This document shows positions 1-8,267 of a stretch of 64,000 nucleotides of DNA, in pieces. The stretch is taken from assembly GCA_020633325.1 (NCBI GenBank), contig JACKDX010000001.1:806001-870000 (forward strand), in the 5' to 3' direction. Both the position numbers and the translations under genes were made by a program. The stretch's first letter is position 1. Each line of letters begins with the position of its first letter. Source of the DNA: Myxococcales bacterium (GTDB taxonomy: Bacteria; Myxococcota_A; Polyangia; Polyangiales; GCA-016699535). The notes below the pieces were generated by a model that worked only from the letters and a program-made list of their open reading frames with translations, ran no database searches and was not told the origin of the DNA.

Positions 1-1
1 A

Positions 2-832
2 CTGACGGGTACCTTGTCATCTTGTGCATATACCATCGAGGGTTTTGATCCGCAGGGGCAGCATGTCCAGACCCCTTATTGCGTCGTTTCGGCAAGCTTC
101 CTATCCACCGACCTCTATGTGTCTACCGTTGAGCGATATTATGCGTCGTTGGGACATTTCATGTCGGGCGAACTTGGCCAAGCGTTGCGCGCGCGGTTCA
201 CTCCCAATGAAGAAACAATGTTGTTGGTGACCAATCCCAGCGCATTTCAGAGAGACGCTCAAGGCGACAACGGCGCCGTTTGCCCGGCGGACGTGGGGGC
301 ACCCATTGTCGATGATACCGGTTCTCTGGTGGGGATTTACGTGGGAAATGTCGATGTCGATGTTGTCACCTCTGCGCTTGGACTTCCAGGGTTGCCTGCC
401 TGTGGAGACGAAGCGCACTACCAGGTTGCGCGTGGCGCCCCGATCTTTGATTCCAATAGTTTCATGACACCCAGCGATTTCATCAGGCGCGCAGTGGCCA
501 ATTGCCGGGGCGATATGGACAGTGAGGAATGTAAAGCGCGCGTGTTGTGTAACCCGAAGGATTATCGCTTGGACGCTGACAATATCACGTGCTTGCCCAG
601 TTGCGGTGAGCTAGCTCGGCTCAATCGGAGTTCCATAAACGCCCGCTTAAGCGAAACGGGACATGACCCCTCCGCCGTCTCGGACTCGTGCGCGCTTTGG
701 TGCGACAATGGGCAGCCGGACATGCCTTATTGGTCGGTGGATACGCGACTGGCCTTGGGTCAAAGTTTTGATTGCGAGCAGTGTTGGTATTACCCGCCGG
801 GTCAGGTGCCGTATCCTGCTCAGTGCAACTAG
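2..832 (+). CDS. secreted trypsin-like (chymotrypsin-fold) protein, probably inactive, 5' end outside window
   Basis: The frame is open from base 2, so the gene very likely begins upstream; the first in-window start, a TTG at 14, is not convincing. The visible 276 residues hold a stretch (about residues 90-115) with the layout of the C-terminal half of a trypsin-like protease: a Cys, a glycine-proline turn and then 'GSLVGIYVG'. Where active enzymes have GDSGGP this protein has 'ADVGAP', so the catalytic serine is replaced by valine. The C-terminal third is rich in Cys (about ten), suggesting a disulfide-stabilised extracytoplasmic domain. It overlaps the convergent transporter gene by four bases at the stop codons. 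I infer a secreted pseudo-protease or binding protein; the family call is moderate because the His/Asp half lies off the window. Confidence 0.6.
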   Translation: MTGTLSSCAYTIEGFDPQGQHVQTPYCVVSASFLSTDLYVSTVERYYASLGHFMSGELGQALRARFTPNEETMLLVTNPSAFQRDAQGDNGAVCPADVGAPIVDDTGSLVGIYVGNVDVDVVTSALGLPGLPACGDEAHYQVARGAPIFDSNSFMTPSDFIRRAVANCRGDMDSEECKARVLCNPKDYRLDADNITCLPSCGELARLNRSSINARLSETGHDPSAVSDSCALWCDNGQPDMPYWSVDTRLALGQSFDCEQCWYYPPGQVPYPAQCN

Positions 833-2922
833 TGTCGAGTGATCGCGCTCAGACGAGCTTGAGAGCGCCACTGATGGAGCGCATACCCGATGATAAGTGC
901 GACACAACCCAAGAGTACAGCAGTAAACAACGTGTTCACCCAGCCTTGAAGTGAGGACCATGGGTCTTGTGACCGTATGAGCGGCACGTAGATCGAGGAA
1001 ATACTCTGAATCGCCGCGGTGATGGTCGTTATCGCGATAAAAACAAAGGGAATAAATGTGACGAGCGCGTACTTAAAGCGGCGCGTTCGTGAAATCATCG
1101 TCGTGCCAATGGCAAGGGCGATCACCGCTAGGAGCTGATTGGCAATGCCAAACATTGGCCAAATGGTTTGGATGGATCCCGTGAATAGAAACAACGTCCA
1201 GCCTGCGACTACGGCCGCCGTCGCCACCATGCCGGCACCGATGCTGTTTGAACGGCCCATCGGCGGATACACCCGTCCCACAAATTCCTGCACCAAAAAC
1301 CTGCCCACGCGTGTCCCCGTATCGATCGTAGTGAGAATAAAGAGTGCTTCAAACATGATGGCGAAGTGGTACCAATAGGACAGTAACTCCTTGAATCCAC
1401 GGAGGATCGGCAAGCCCGAAAAAATCCTTGCCATGCCGACGGCAAGCGATACTCCGCCACCCGTGCGTGCGGCAATACGTTCATTGGTGCTTTGGGCAAG
1501 CGCGGGGAGATCATCTACCTCAAGGCCAAGACGTTTGAAGTCACCATGCGTCAGGGAAGTCGGCTGGCTGGCCGACCTATCGACGTGATATCCGGCCGCC
1601 GCGAGTGACCGATTTGACAGCGCCATAACGTCCGACATCTTGAGCGTCTTTTGGCTAAGGCTTTGAAGCGATTGTCCCGCGCTCAGGCCTAAGGTAGTTC
1701 GATCGGCGCGCGTGAGATGTTGTTCGAAGCGCGCGAGTTCATCGTGGTTCCTTAGGAGAGCGCCATTAGGCTTAGCACCTGCTCCATCGCGCTCGGTTTG
1801 CACAAGTACCACCTCCGGATCAGTATTGATCGCCAGATAGTCATTCACTGGCATGCTTGTCGCCGCAATGAGTGCTGTGATGCCTACGAGACCTTCCATC
1901 AGCATCGCGCCGTAGCCAATGGGTCGGATGTCTGATTCCTTGGCTATCATTTTAGAGGTTGTTCCAGAGGCTACCAACGCATGGAAGCCCGAGATGGCAC
2001 CGCACGCTATGGTGATAAACACAAACGGGTAGAGCGGGCCTTTGACCACGGGGCCACCACCATGAATCCAACGAGATACCATGGGGGCCTCGATAGGGGG
2101 ATTGACGAGAATTATGCCAACGACAAGCAGTGCAATTGTACCGATCTTCAAGTAGCTCGATAAATAGTCGCGGGGACAGAGCAAAAGCCATACAGGCAAT
2201 ACGGATGCCACGAATCCATATGCGGCAATCGCCAGGGTGATATGCGTCTTCGAGAACTGTAGCGTTTCTCCCATCGGACCATCCTGGATAGCTTTCCCGA
2301 CCACGAGCGCTAAGAGAAGCAGCACTACGCCTGCAACGGTGCTCTCCTGAATGGCGCCCTTTTTGATCCGGTAGCTATACACGCCCATCGCCAACGCAAT
2401 GGGAATGCTAGCGCCCACCGTAAAGGTGGCCCATGCACTTTCCGCCAATGCACCCACGACGACGATGCCGAGACCCGCGATTGCCACAATGACTATGGTC
2501 AGGATGGCAATCATGGTGACGATGCCCGGAACAGGGCCAAGCTCCTGGCGTGCGATTTCACCCAGTGAACGTCCATGGAACCGGGTACTCGCAGTCAGAA
2601 TCACGCAATCGTGAGTGGCGCCGGCCAAAACCACGCCAGCCAAGAGCCAAATGAACCCCGGCGCAAATCCAAATTGGGCAGCGAGTGTGGGTCCGATAAG
2701 CGGGCCCGAACCAGAAATCGCTGCAAAATGGTGTCCAAAGAGCACCCAGCGGTGGGTGGGCACGTAGTTGTGTCCATCCCGCAGCACATGGGCCGGAGTG
2801 ATTCTCGTATCATCCAGCACCAGTACGCGTGCGGCGATGAATGCCGAGTAATAGCGATATGCAATCGCCAGCACACACAGAGCACTGATCATGATAGGTG
2901 CCGCAGTCATCAGAAACACCAC
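829..2922 (-). CDS. cstA: carbon starvation protein CstA-type peptide/pyruvate transporter
   Basis: This 697-residue, highly hydrophobic protein has the CstA N-terminal hallmarks: 'HFAAISGSGPLIGP' near residue 65, then 'LAGATHDCVIL'. It ends in the C-terminal CstA transmembrane block ('GANQLLA'-like 'FGIANQLLAVIA' near residue 590). Length is normal for the family. About 16-18 membrane segments are visible, with a long soluble loop at about residues 375-490 between two membrane blocks. CstA proteins import peptides or pyruvate during carbon limitation. The GTG at 2922 was taken as start; ATG at 2910 is an alternative. It lies 33 bases downstream of the amino-acid permease on the same strand, so the two uptake genes may be co-transcribed. 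The last codons overlap the convergent upstream gene. Confidence 0.93.
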   Translation of the reverse strand: MVFLMTAAPIMISALCVLAIAYRYYSAFIAARVLVLDDTRITPAHVLRDGHNYVPTHRWVLFGHHFAAISGSGPLIGPTLAAQFGFAPGFIWLLAGVVLAGATHDCVILTASTRFHGRSLGEIARQELGPVPGIVTMIAILTIVIVAIAGLGIVVVGALAESAWATFTVGASIPIALAMGVYSYRIKKGAIQESTVAGVVLLLLALVVGKAIQDGPMGETLQFSKTHITLAIAAYGFVASVLPVWLLLCPRDYLSSYLKIGTIALLVVGIILVNPPIEAPMVSRWIHGGGPVVKGPLYPFVFITIACGAISGFHALVASGTTSKMIAKESDIRPIGYGAMLMEGLVGITALIAATSMPVNDYLAINTDPEVVLVQTERDGAGAKPNGALLRNHDELARFEQHLTRADRTTLGLSAGQSLQSLSQKTLKMSDVMALSNRSLAAAGYHVDRSASQPTSLTHGDFKRLGLEVDDLPALAQSTNERIAARTGGGVSLAVGMARIFSGLPILRGFKELLSYWYHFAIMFEALFILTTIDTGTRVGRFLVQEFVGRVYPPMGRSNSIGAGMVATAAVVAGWTLFLFTGSIQTIWPMFGIANQLLAVIALAIGTTMISRTRRFKYALVTFIPFVFIAITTITAAIQSISSIYVPLIRSQDPWSSLQGWVNTLFTAVLLGCVALIIGYALHQWRSQARLSAITRH

Positions 2923-2955
2923 CTGCGACTCGGTTCATCCCTGTCCATAACCAAT

Positions 2956-4368
2956 CTATGGAAGGTCTTCACTCTTTTGGTGTGAATAGTGCCGGCCATA
3001 CAGAACGTAAATCACTAAGCCCACCACCATCCACCCAAGGAATCGCACCCAGGTGGCAAACTCCAAGCCGCACATCATGGTAAAGCAAAGAAGCGCGCCC
3101 GCCGCCGGCACAAAAGGGTTCCATGGTGCTTTGAAGCCTCGCCTCAAATCGGGGCGCGTCCGACGGAGCACAATCACACCCACACACACCACCACGAATG
3201 CAAATAAAGTCCCGATGCTCGTCATTTCTCCAGCCACTTGAATCGAGAGTGTCCCGGCTCCAAGCGCGACGACAGCGCCCGTAATCAACGTGGCGCGGTA
3301 AGGAGTATGAAATCTGCCATGCACCTTGGCAATCCACGGTGAAAGCAAGCCATCGCGGCTCATCGCGAAAAACACGCGGGGCTGACCGGTCATCATCACG
3401 ATGACCACGGAAGCCAGTCCCACGACTGCGCCTACTGAGACCAGCTGCATCCCCCAGGTGATCCCAACCTTTTCCAACGCCAACGCGACGGGGGCCGGAT
3501 GATTGAGTTCCGTAAACGGCACCATGCCAGTTAAGACCAATGCCACCAGCACATAAAGAACAGTGCACACCACCAGCGAAGTCAATATACCGATCGGGAG
3601 GTCTCGTTGCGGATTTCGGGTTTCCTCTGACGTGGTGGTGACCGCGTCGAAGCCTATATATGCAAAGAATATGACGCCGGCCCCGGCGATTACACCCGAC
3701 CACCCGAACGGAAAAAACGGGCTCCAGTGTGCGGGCCGTACCCACGGCACGCCAAGCACCAAAAACAATACAATCACACCCAACTTGATGAGAACCAATA
3801 CAGCCGTCGCACGGGCCGACGCCTTGATGCCTCTAATGAGCAAGGCGGTGATGGCAACCACGAGCAACACAGCGGGCAGGTTAACTATACCGCCATCGAA
3901 GGTGCCGTGAGTCCAGGCACTTGGTAACATGAGCCCATAACCCTCTAACCACTTAACCAGATAGCCAGACCAGCCAATAGATACCGTGATCGATGCGACC
4001 ACATATTCTAGAATAAGGTCCCAGCCGATGATCCACGCGATGATCTCTCCCAGGGTCGCATACGCATAGGTATACGCGCTTCCGGCGACGGGGATCGTCG
4101 AGGCCAACTCGGCGTAACAAAATCCCGCAAATGCGCAACCCACGCCACTGAACACAAAAGACAACACCACGGCCGGCCCGGCTTTTGTCGCAGCCGCCGT
4201 CCCGGTCAATACAAAAATGCCGGCGCCGATGATGCCCCCGATGCCGATCATCGTTAGATCAAAGGCCGTCAAGTGGCGTGCGAGCTTGCGCCGGCCATCA
4301 GTTGCATCTGCCTCGATGTCATGGATGGACTTGGTGCGGGCAAACAGTTTGCCGAGGACTGGATGCAT
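2956..4368 (-). CDS. APC-family amino acid permease (cationic amino acid transporter type)
   Basis: A 470-residue protein with about 12 hydrophobic segments. The first carries 'IGIGGIIGAGIFVLTG' (residues 41-56), the APC-superfamily signature of the first discontinuous helix, followed by 'GPAVVLSF' and the 'AGSAYTYAYATLGE' segment typical of the CAT/YfnA subgroup. It should import amino acids by proton or sodium symport at the inner membrane; the substrate cannot be read from sequence. The ATG start at 4368 leaves a normal hydrophilic N-terminus ('LFARTKSIHDIEADA') as in other CAT-type permeases. It sits 15 bases after the stop of the upstream unknown secreted protein gene, so the three minus-strand genes at 829-5388 may form one transcription unit. 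Confidence 0.92.
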   Translation of the reverse strand: MHPVLGKLFARTKSIHDIEADATDGRRKLARHLTAFDLTMIGIGGIIGAGIFVLTGTAAATKAGPAVVLSFVFSGVGCAFAGFCYAELASTIPVAGSAYTYAYATLGEIIAWIIGWDLILEYVVASITVSIGWSGYLVKWLEGYGLMLPSAWTHGTFDGGIVNLPAVLLVVAITALLIRGIKASARATAVLVLIKLGVIVLFLVLGVPWVRPAHWSPFFPFGWSGVIAGAGVIFFAYIGFDAVTTTSEETRNPQRDLPIGILTSLVVCTVLYVLVALVLTGMVPFTELNHPAPVALALEKVGITWGMQLVSVGAVVGLASVVIVMMTGQPRVFFAMSRDGLLSPWIAKVHGRFHTPYRATLITGAVVALGAGTLSIQVAGEMTSIGTLFAFVVVCVGVIVLRRTRPDLRRGFKAPWNPFVPAAGALLCFTMMCGLEFATWVRFLGWMVVGLVIYVLYGRHYSHQKSEDLP

Positions 4369-4383
4369 AGCTTTAGTAAGATC

Positions 4384-5388
4384 CTAGCGCACTGTAATAC
4401 TCAAATCGTACGGAGTACAAGTCGTCAAATCTAGCGCCGCAACCAGCTCGACGCTCAGTCTCGCATCGCCGTGCAATACAAAGCAATCGAGGTCCACGTC
4501 AAGCACACTGTCATCGGCATGACAGCTTGCACCGCTGCTTCCGTCGGAGCAGCGGAGGCGCGGTTGACGATCGCCGCAGTCAACTGTAGCAGTGATCGCG
4601 CTGACGGGTGCCCCTCGGTCGCCTGAAACCTGGATGGTGATCTGTGGATGATTTCCGGCGCCAATAGGCAGGGTGAAGGCATCGTGGACGGGAATCGAAA
4701 ATGCATCGATATCCCCCGGAACTCCAAAGCTGCTGGATATCCGAAGAAACTGTGTTTCGTTCGGACTATCTGAAAGCGGCTGCCCCGCATTGAGCACCAC
4801 CGTGGGGAGCATGTCCCCGGCTGCAACATCCGAAATGTGGTTTGGCTCGTGCCTGCCGACACACAACTGCTCCCGGTATACGTATTTCGACAGCGTGGTG
4901 AGCGATACCCCCACGATTTCGCCGCCCCCGTTTCGTTCGGGGATACACTCCCTGCCCACATCGTCAACTAAGCTATCCTGGAGAAACATCCGTTCAAGAA
5001 CGCTGGGTATCCCAGTCTGCGGTGGGCGGGCAAAGGCCATGTTGACCCATACCAGCCGAGGTTGGTCGCCGTTGCGAAGCTGGAGGTCAATCGTTGGGTC
5101 AAGAGCGGTTTCTACCGATCCAAACTCGCCGTTTACCAAAACATTCTCAATGTTAAGGCGTGGAAGGACGTCGCGTAATTCTTCCACTATGCGTGAAGGG
5201 CTCACGGCTCCCGTCTTTGCGAATGTTTCGGCTTTCCGTAACACGTTGCGATCGCACACGATGTTGGCTACGTTGGCTAACATCGCATTGGCTTGTGGAT
5301 CCTCGAGATCCAGCGAATTTTCCGCTGTCACGCCACACCCGAACCATACGAGTGCCAAGAATGCCCAGCACACCAAACAGTATTTCAT
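4384..5388 (-). CDS. uncharacterised secreted or lipid-anchored protein
   Basis: I do not recognise this 334-residue protein. From the chosen ATG (5388) it starts with a basic residue and a hydrophobic stretch ending 'WFGCG', resembling a signal peptide with a non-ideal lipobox. Another ATG six codons upstream (5406) is possible but has no better ribosome site. The body has about ten Cys, concentrated towards the C-terminus, and alternates hydrophobic and polar residues as in beta-rich extracellular domains. The gene is followed within 15 bases by the amino-acid permease. Codon use looks coding throughout and a long antisense frame across it appears to be only its shadow. No function is proposed. 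Confidence 0.7.
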   Translation of the reverse strand: MKYCLVCWAFLALVWFGCGVTAENSLDLEDPQANAMLANVANIVCDRNVLRKAETFAKTGAVSPSRIVEELRDVLPRLNIENVLVNGEFGSVETALDPTIDLQLRNGDQPRLVWVNMAFARPPQTGIPSVLERMFLQDSLVDDVGRECIPERNGGGEIVGVSLTTLSKYVYREQLCVGRHEPNHISDVAAGDMLPTVVLNAGQPLSDSPNETQFLRISSSFGVPGDIDAFSIPVHDAFTLPIGAGNHPQITIQVSGDRGAPVSAITATVDCGDRQPRLRCSDGSSGASCHADDSVLDVDLDCFVLHGDARLSVELVAALDLTTCTPYDLSITVR

Positions 5389-5517
5389 ACTCCCGCACTT
5401 AAGCATGCCAGTGATGTATTCGCAAAAAACAAACTTTTGGGATTTAGGGTCACAAAGTGGCCGATTGTTTGCGCCCTACTTAGATCGCGTCGCTGCTGAA
5501 CCCCAACCACAAGGATC

Positions 5518-5730
5518 GTGGGAAGCATCAGCATGGATGTAGATTTTTCTGCAAACGGTCAGAGCGCTGCCCATGACGTAACGGCCGATTATGATGTTGT
5601 CCTGACTGACGGGTGCGTTACCGGCGGGACACTCGTCATCGATGGGAGCTGGTCAACTGGCCAAAGTAATATCGATGTGACGGCCTATATTGAGTTTGGG
5701 CCTACCTGTGGTGAGGCACTGGTCCGGTAA
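5518..5730 (+). CDS. short ORF, possible 3' remnant of a secreted-protein gene
   Basis: A 70-codon frame starting at GTG. The product alternates polar and hydrophobic residues ('VTADYDVVLTDGCVTGGTLVIDG', then 'NIDVTAYIEFGPTCGEALVR'), reading like the last strands of a beta-sandwich with two Cys. It has no signal peptide and no good ribosome site, yet is followed 28 bases later by a terminator-like hairpin. That combination suggests the 3' end of a formerly longer gene rather than a complete one, though a genuine small protein cannot be excluded. Confidence 0.35.
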   Translation: MGSISMDVDFSANGQSAAHDVTADYDVVLTDGCVTGGTLVIDGSWSTGQSNIDVTAYIEFGPTCGEALVR

Positions 5731-5757
5731 TCGCTACGACGCTCAATAAGACTACTT

Positions 5758-5798
5758 AAGCCTCATTCGCGTGCGGCGAGGGTCAGGCTTTTTCCTTT
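5758..5798 (+). terminator. candidate rho-independent terminator
   Basis: AAGCCT (5758-5763) pairs with AGGCTT (5785-5790), and an inner TCGC/GCGA pair closes a G+C-rich loop. The 3' arm runs into TTTTTCCTTTTC. It is well placed to end transcription of the short frame ending at 5730. Confidence 0.45.
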
Positions 5799-5896
5799 TC
5801 GGCGCGAGGAAACATCGGCTACGACGCAACTCGTTGATACTTAGCGCGATAAGGGTTCTATTCTCTTGGCGCCTGCTCAAAAAAAGGATCTTTTAT

Positions 5897-6403
5897 ATGG
5901 AAAACCCACCTGTTACCCAGGCCTTGTCGCAACCGTCGCTGCTCGACCCCAGTCTCGAGCCCTTTAGCCGGTTCCCGCAGCTCGAGCTGTGGATGCAGAA
6001 AATACTGGTGACCAACGCCGCCTGGCAGATGCCTCCTTCGTCTAAAGAAATGATTCCGAAGTATATTATGCCTTGGATCACATTGGTGGGCGTGGTTCTG
6101 ATCTTTTTCGCAAGTTTTATCGGGGGAGCGCTCACGCTTCTCCTTGCTCCCTTAGCTATCCTTGTCGCGCCTGTGAGATTTCTGGGGGACCTACTTTTGA
6201 TGCTCGCTAGAGGGGCGGAGCTTGCACTGATGGCCGCAAGTATCCCTGGACTTTTCGCCCGTACCAAGCGTGGCTGGGTTTTCATGTTCTATGCCGAGCT
6301 GCTAGGTGTCGTCTGGTCGGTAGCTTCGTTTAGTCTCGTCGGGCTGCTCGTGAATGCTCTGGGCTTTTATATAATATTTCAGATCAAAGCAGCCTATCGC
6401 TGA
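5897..6403 (+). CDS. small integral membrane protein of unknown function
   Basis: The start at 5897 was chosen because an A-rich ribosome site (AAAGGA, 5883-5888) precedes this ATG at good spacing; an earlier in-frame start at 5771 has no such site. The 168-residue product has a soluble N-terminal part of about 60 residues ending in 'PPSSKEMIPKYIMPW', then two close hydrophobic helices (about residues 55-95), a short linker and another two (about 125-160). I infer four membrane spans. No catalytic motif or known family was recognised. It stands alone, with a terminator-like hairpin upstream and a convergent small gene downstream. Confidence 0.65.
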   Translation: MENPPVTQALSQPSLLDPSLEPFSRFPQLELWMQKILVTNAAWQMPPSSKEMIPKYIMPWITLVGVVLIFFASFIGGALTLLLAPLAILVAPVRFLGDLLLMLARGAELALMAASIPGLFARTKRGWVFMFYAELLGVVWSVASFSLVGLLVNALGFYIIFQIKAAYR

Positions 6404-6476
6404 GCCTATGTAAGTCGTCGCTCGCACTCCTTACGACAAAGCGCGGTACTCCAACGGAAACTCTAGGCAAACGAAG

Positions 6477-6704
6477 TTAGTGGTTGGCCGCGTGGCGCTG
6501 CTGCTCAAGCTCTTCCTTCTCGTCCTCAGCGCCCGGGACTTCATTGACCGAGGGGAGCTTGCGGATTTCGGAAAGGCCCAGTTTGACGCAACGTTGCACG
6601 ATCCATGACAACGAACGATCGAGCCGGGTGGCTTCCCGTTGGATATCCTGAAGCATTGTCTCAGGAAAATATAGGCTCTGTTTTCTCTTGTCGCTTCCGG
6701 CCAT
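6477..6704 (-). CDS. small ribbon-helix-helix (CopG/Arc-like) protein
   Basis: A 75-residue protein. 'KRKQSLYFPETMLQDIQREA' looks like the beta-strand plus first helix of a ribbon-helix-helix fold and 'RSLSWIVQRCVKLGLSEI' like the second helix, followed by an acidic, glutamate-rich tail. It resembles a class of small myxobacterial RHH-like proteins (I believe TIGR04563; from memory). The purine-rich stretch AGGAAGGA precedes both ATG 6704 and a TTG two codons upstream; ATG was preferred. No partner toxin gene is adjacent, so it is more likely a stand-alone regulator than an antitoxin. Confidence 0.6.
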   Translation of the reverse strand: MAGSDKRKQSLYFPETMLQDIQREATRLDRSLSWIVQRCVKLGLSEIRKLPSVNEVPGAEDEKEELEQQRHAANH

Positions 6705-6777
6705 GGTCAAGGTTTCCTTCCTCTAGTATTTACACACCGTTGCTCGCAGTCAGCTGAGTTTAACTCAGACGGCCAAC

Positions 6778-6808
6778 TTGATCCACAACCCTGCAAATAC
6801 GCTATAGT
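6778..6808 (+). promoter_or_regulatory. candidate sigma-70-type promoter for the S41 protease gene
   Basis: TTGATC (6778-6783) and TATAGT (6803-6808) are separated by 19 bases, slightly longer than optimal. They lie 62 bases before the ATG at 6871. Weak support because of the spacing. Confidence 0.3.
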
Positions 6809-6870
6809 TTGGGGCACGTCTATCATCCCGAAGTCGTCTGCGACCGTTGGGATGATTTCAACAAACCATC

Positions 6871-8226
6871 ATGCCAAAACACCGAAAATTCCCGCAAATA
6901 TCACGGCTTGGGCCGTGGCTCGGAGGTATCGTCGTGGGGGCCGCATTGGCCGCCGCCGCCGCTCACGCGCTGCCCCGCGCCGCGAGCCCGTACCACAATC
7001 TGGGCATACTCGCGCGGGCACTGTCCCACGTTGAGCTTAGCTATGTGGATACGCCCGACCAAGATCGACTTATTCAGGGCGCGATCCGTGGCATGATCGC
7101 CGAGCTCGACCCCCACTCCGCCTATATGGATGCCCAAACGTACGGCGTGTTGGCCGCAGATACCGAAGGGCGCTTTGGCGGTATTGGCGTGGAAATCGAT
7201 GCAAAGGACGGTTGGTTGACGGTCTTGAGCACCTTTGAGGGAGGACCGGCGCATCGGGCGGGCATCAGGCCAGGGGATCGTTTTGTATCCATCGAGGGGC
7301 AAAGTGCTCAGGACATGCCTATCGACGAAGCCGTCCGGCGCATGCGCGGAGAACCAGGGACGACGACCAGATTTCGTCTACGCAAAGGCAACAGCGAACG
7401 CGTGATCGACATGACATTGCGACGGGAGATAATCAGGGTGCATGCAGTGGAAGCCCGCGTATTGCCCGATCAAGTCGCCTACATACGCATCAAGGGATTT
7501 CAGCAGTCGACCACTCAGGAACTCGAGAGAGCGTTAGACGAGGCAGTGGCCGCGAGCAGCACGAAGGGGGGAATTCAAGGGGTTTTGCTCGATCTCAGAA
7601 ATAACCCTGGAGGGTTGTTGGATGAAGGCATCCGGGTGGCGGATGAGTTCCTTGCTGAGGGCATTATCGTCACCACACGGGGTCGCAAAGGGCGGTTGTT
7701 GCACGAGGCTCGCGCATCTTCGCTCGATACCCGCCCCAATTGGCCCATGGTCGTGCTTGTGAACGGATTTTCAGCGAGCGCGGCCGAAATCGTAGCAGGA
7801 GCGTTGCAAGACAACACGCGCGCCACACTGGTAGGCATGCGCACCTTCGGCAAAGGTAGCGTACAGAACATCATTGAGCTGCCGGACGGAAGTGCGTTGA
7901 AGCTAACGATCGCACGATACTACACGCCCTCTGGGCGTTCCATCCAAGCAGAGGGCATTGAGCCTGACGTATTGGTCGAGCAACTTGATGCAGAGGCGGT
8001 TCGCAACTCCCAAACAAAGGACCTTCCCAGTGAAGCGGGATTGGAGGGACATCTTCCCAATCCTATGGAGACCGATGCCCCTACGATCCCGCAGCCTTTA
8101 CGCAACCAGCCTCGAACATCTCCGGCCCTTCTATCCACTCTGCATTCAGCGTTTAAAGATGATTACCAGGCGCACATGGGCCATCAGGTCCTGAAGGCGC
8201 TTATTGCAAGCCGCCCGGCCCATTAA
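6871..8226 (+). CDS. C-terminal processing peptidase, S41 family (CtpA-type)
   Basis: A 451-residue periplasmic or membrane-anchored serine protease. The N-terminus has a hydrophobic Ala-rich segment (about residues 15-35) that acts as signal or anchor. A PDZ domain follows ('GIGVEIDAKDG...GGPAHRAGIRPGDRFVSIEG' region, about residues 103-180), then the S41 catalytic domain. The Ser-Lys dyad is visible: S303 in 'NGFSASAAE' and K328 in 'FGKGSVQ', 25 residues apart as usual. The C-terminal tail of about 90 residues is low in recognisable structure. Family members trim C-termini of envelope proteins. The ATG at 6871 is followed by a basic N-terminus consistent with export. Confidence 0.92.
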   Translation: MPKHRKFPQISRLGPWLGGIVVGAALAAAAAHALPRAASPYHNLGILARALSHVELSYVDTPDQDRLIQGAIRGMIAELDPHSAYMDAQTYGVLAADTEGRFGGIGVEIDAKDGWLTVLSTFEGGPAHRAGIRPGDRFVSIEGQSAQDMPIDEAVRRMRGEPGTTTRFRLRKGNSERVIDMTLRREIIRVHAVEARVLPDQVAYIRIKGFQQSTTQELERALDEAVAASSTKGGIQGVLLDLRNNPGGLLDEGIRVADEFLAEGIIVTTRGRKGRLLHEARASSLDTRPNWPMVVLVNGFSASAAEIVAGALQDNTRATLVGMRTFGKGSVQNIIELPDGSALKLTIARYYTPSGRSIQAEGIEPDVLVEQLDAEAVRNSQTKDLPSEAGLEGHLPNPMETDAPTIPQPLRNQPRTSPALLSTLHSAFKDDYQAHMGHQVLKALIASRPAH

Positions 8227-8267
8227 TTGCTTGAAAGTATTGGCGTCCCGCGTATGGTGCGCCAGCC

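Larger units (their letters stand above)
5407..5896. other. gene-poor interval between divergent genes
   Basis: About 490 bases lie between the start of the minus-strand secreted protein and the next well-supported plus-strand start. It holds only a 70-codon frame (5518-5730), which looks like a gene remnant, and a terminator-like hairpin after it. No tRNA, repeat or strong promoter was recognised. Confidence 0.5.

Noticed and set aside
4673..5542. A 289-codon plus-strand frame opposite the secreted protein gene
   Set aside because: No signal, domain or ribosome site; it covers a minus-strand gene with a clear signal peptide and runs into the intergenic region.
6477..6704. Toxin-antitoxin module based on the ribbon-helix-helix protein
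   Set aside because: No small toxin-like gene is adjacent on either side; the flanks hold only promoter-like sequence and a membrane protein gene.
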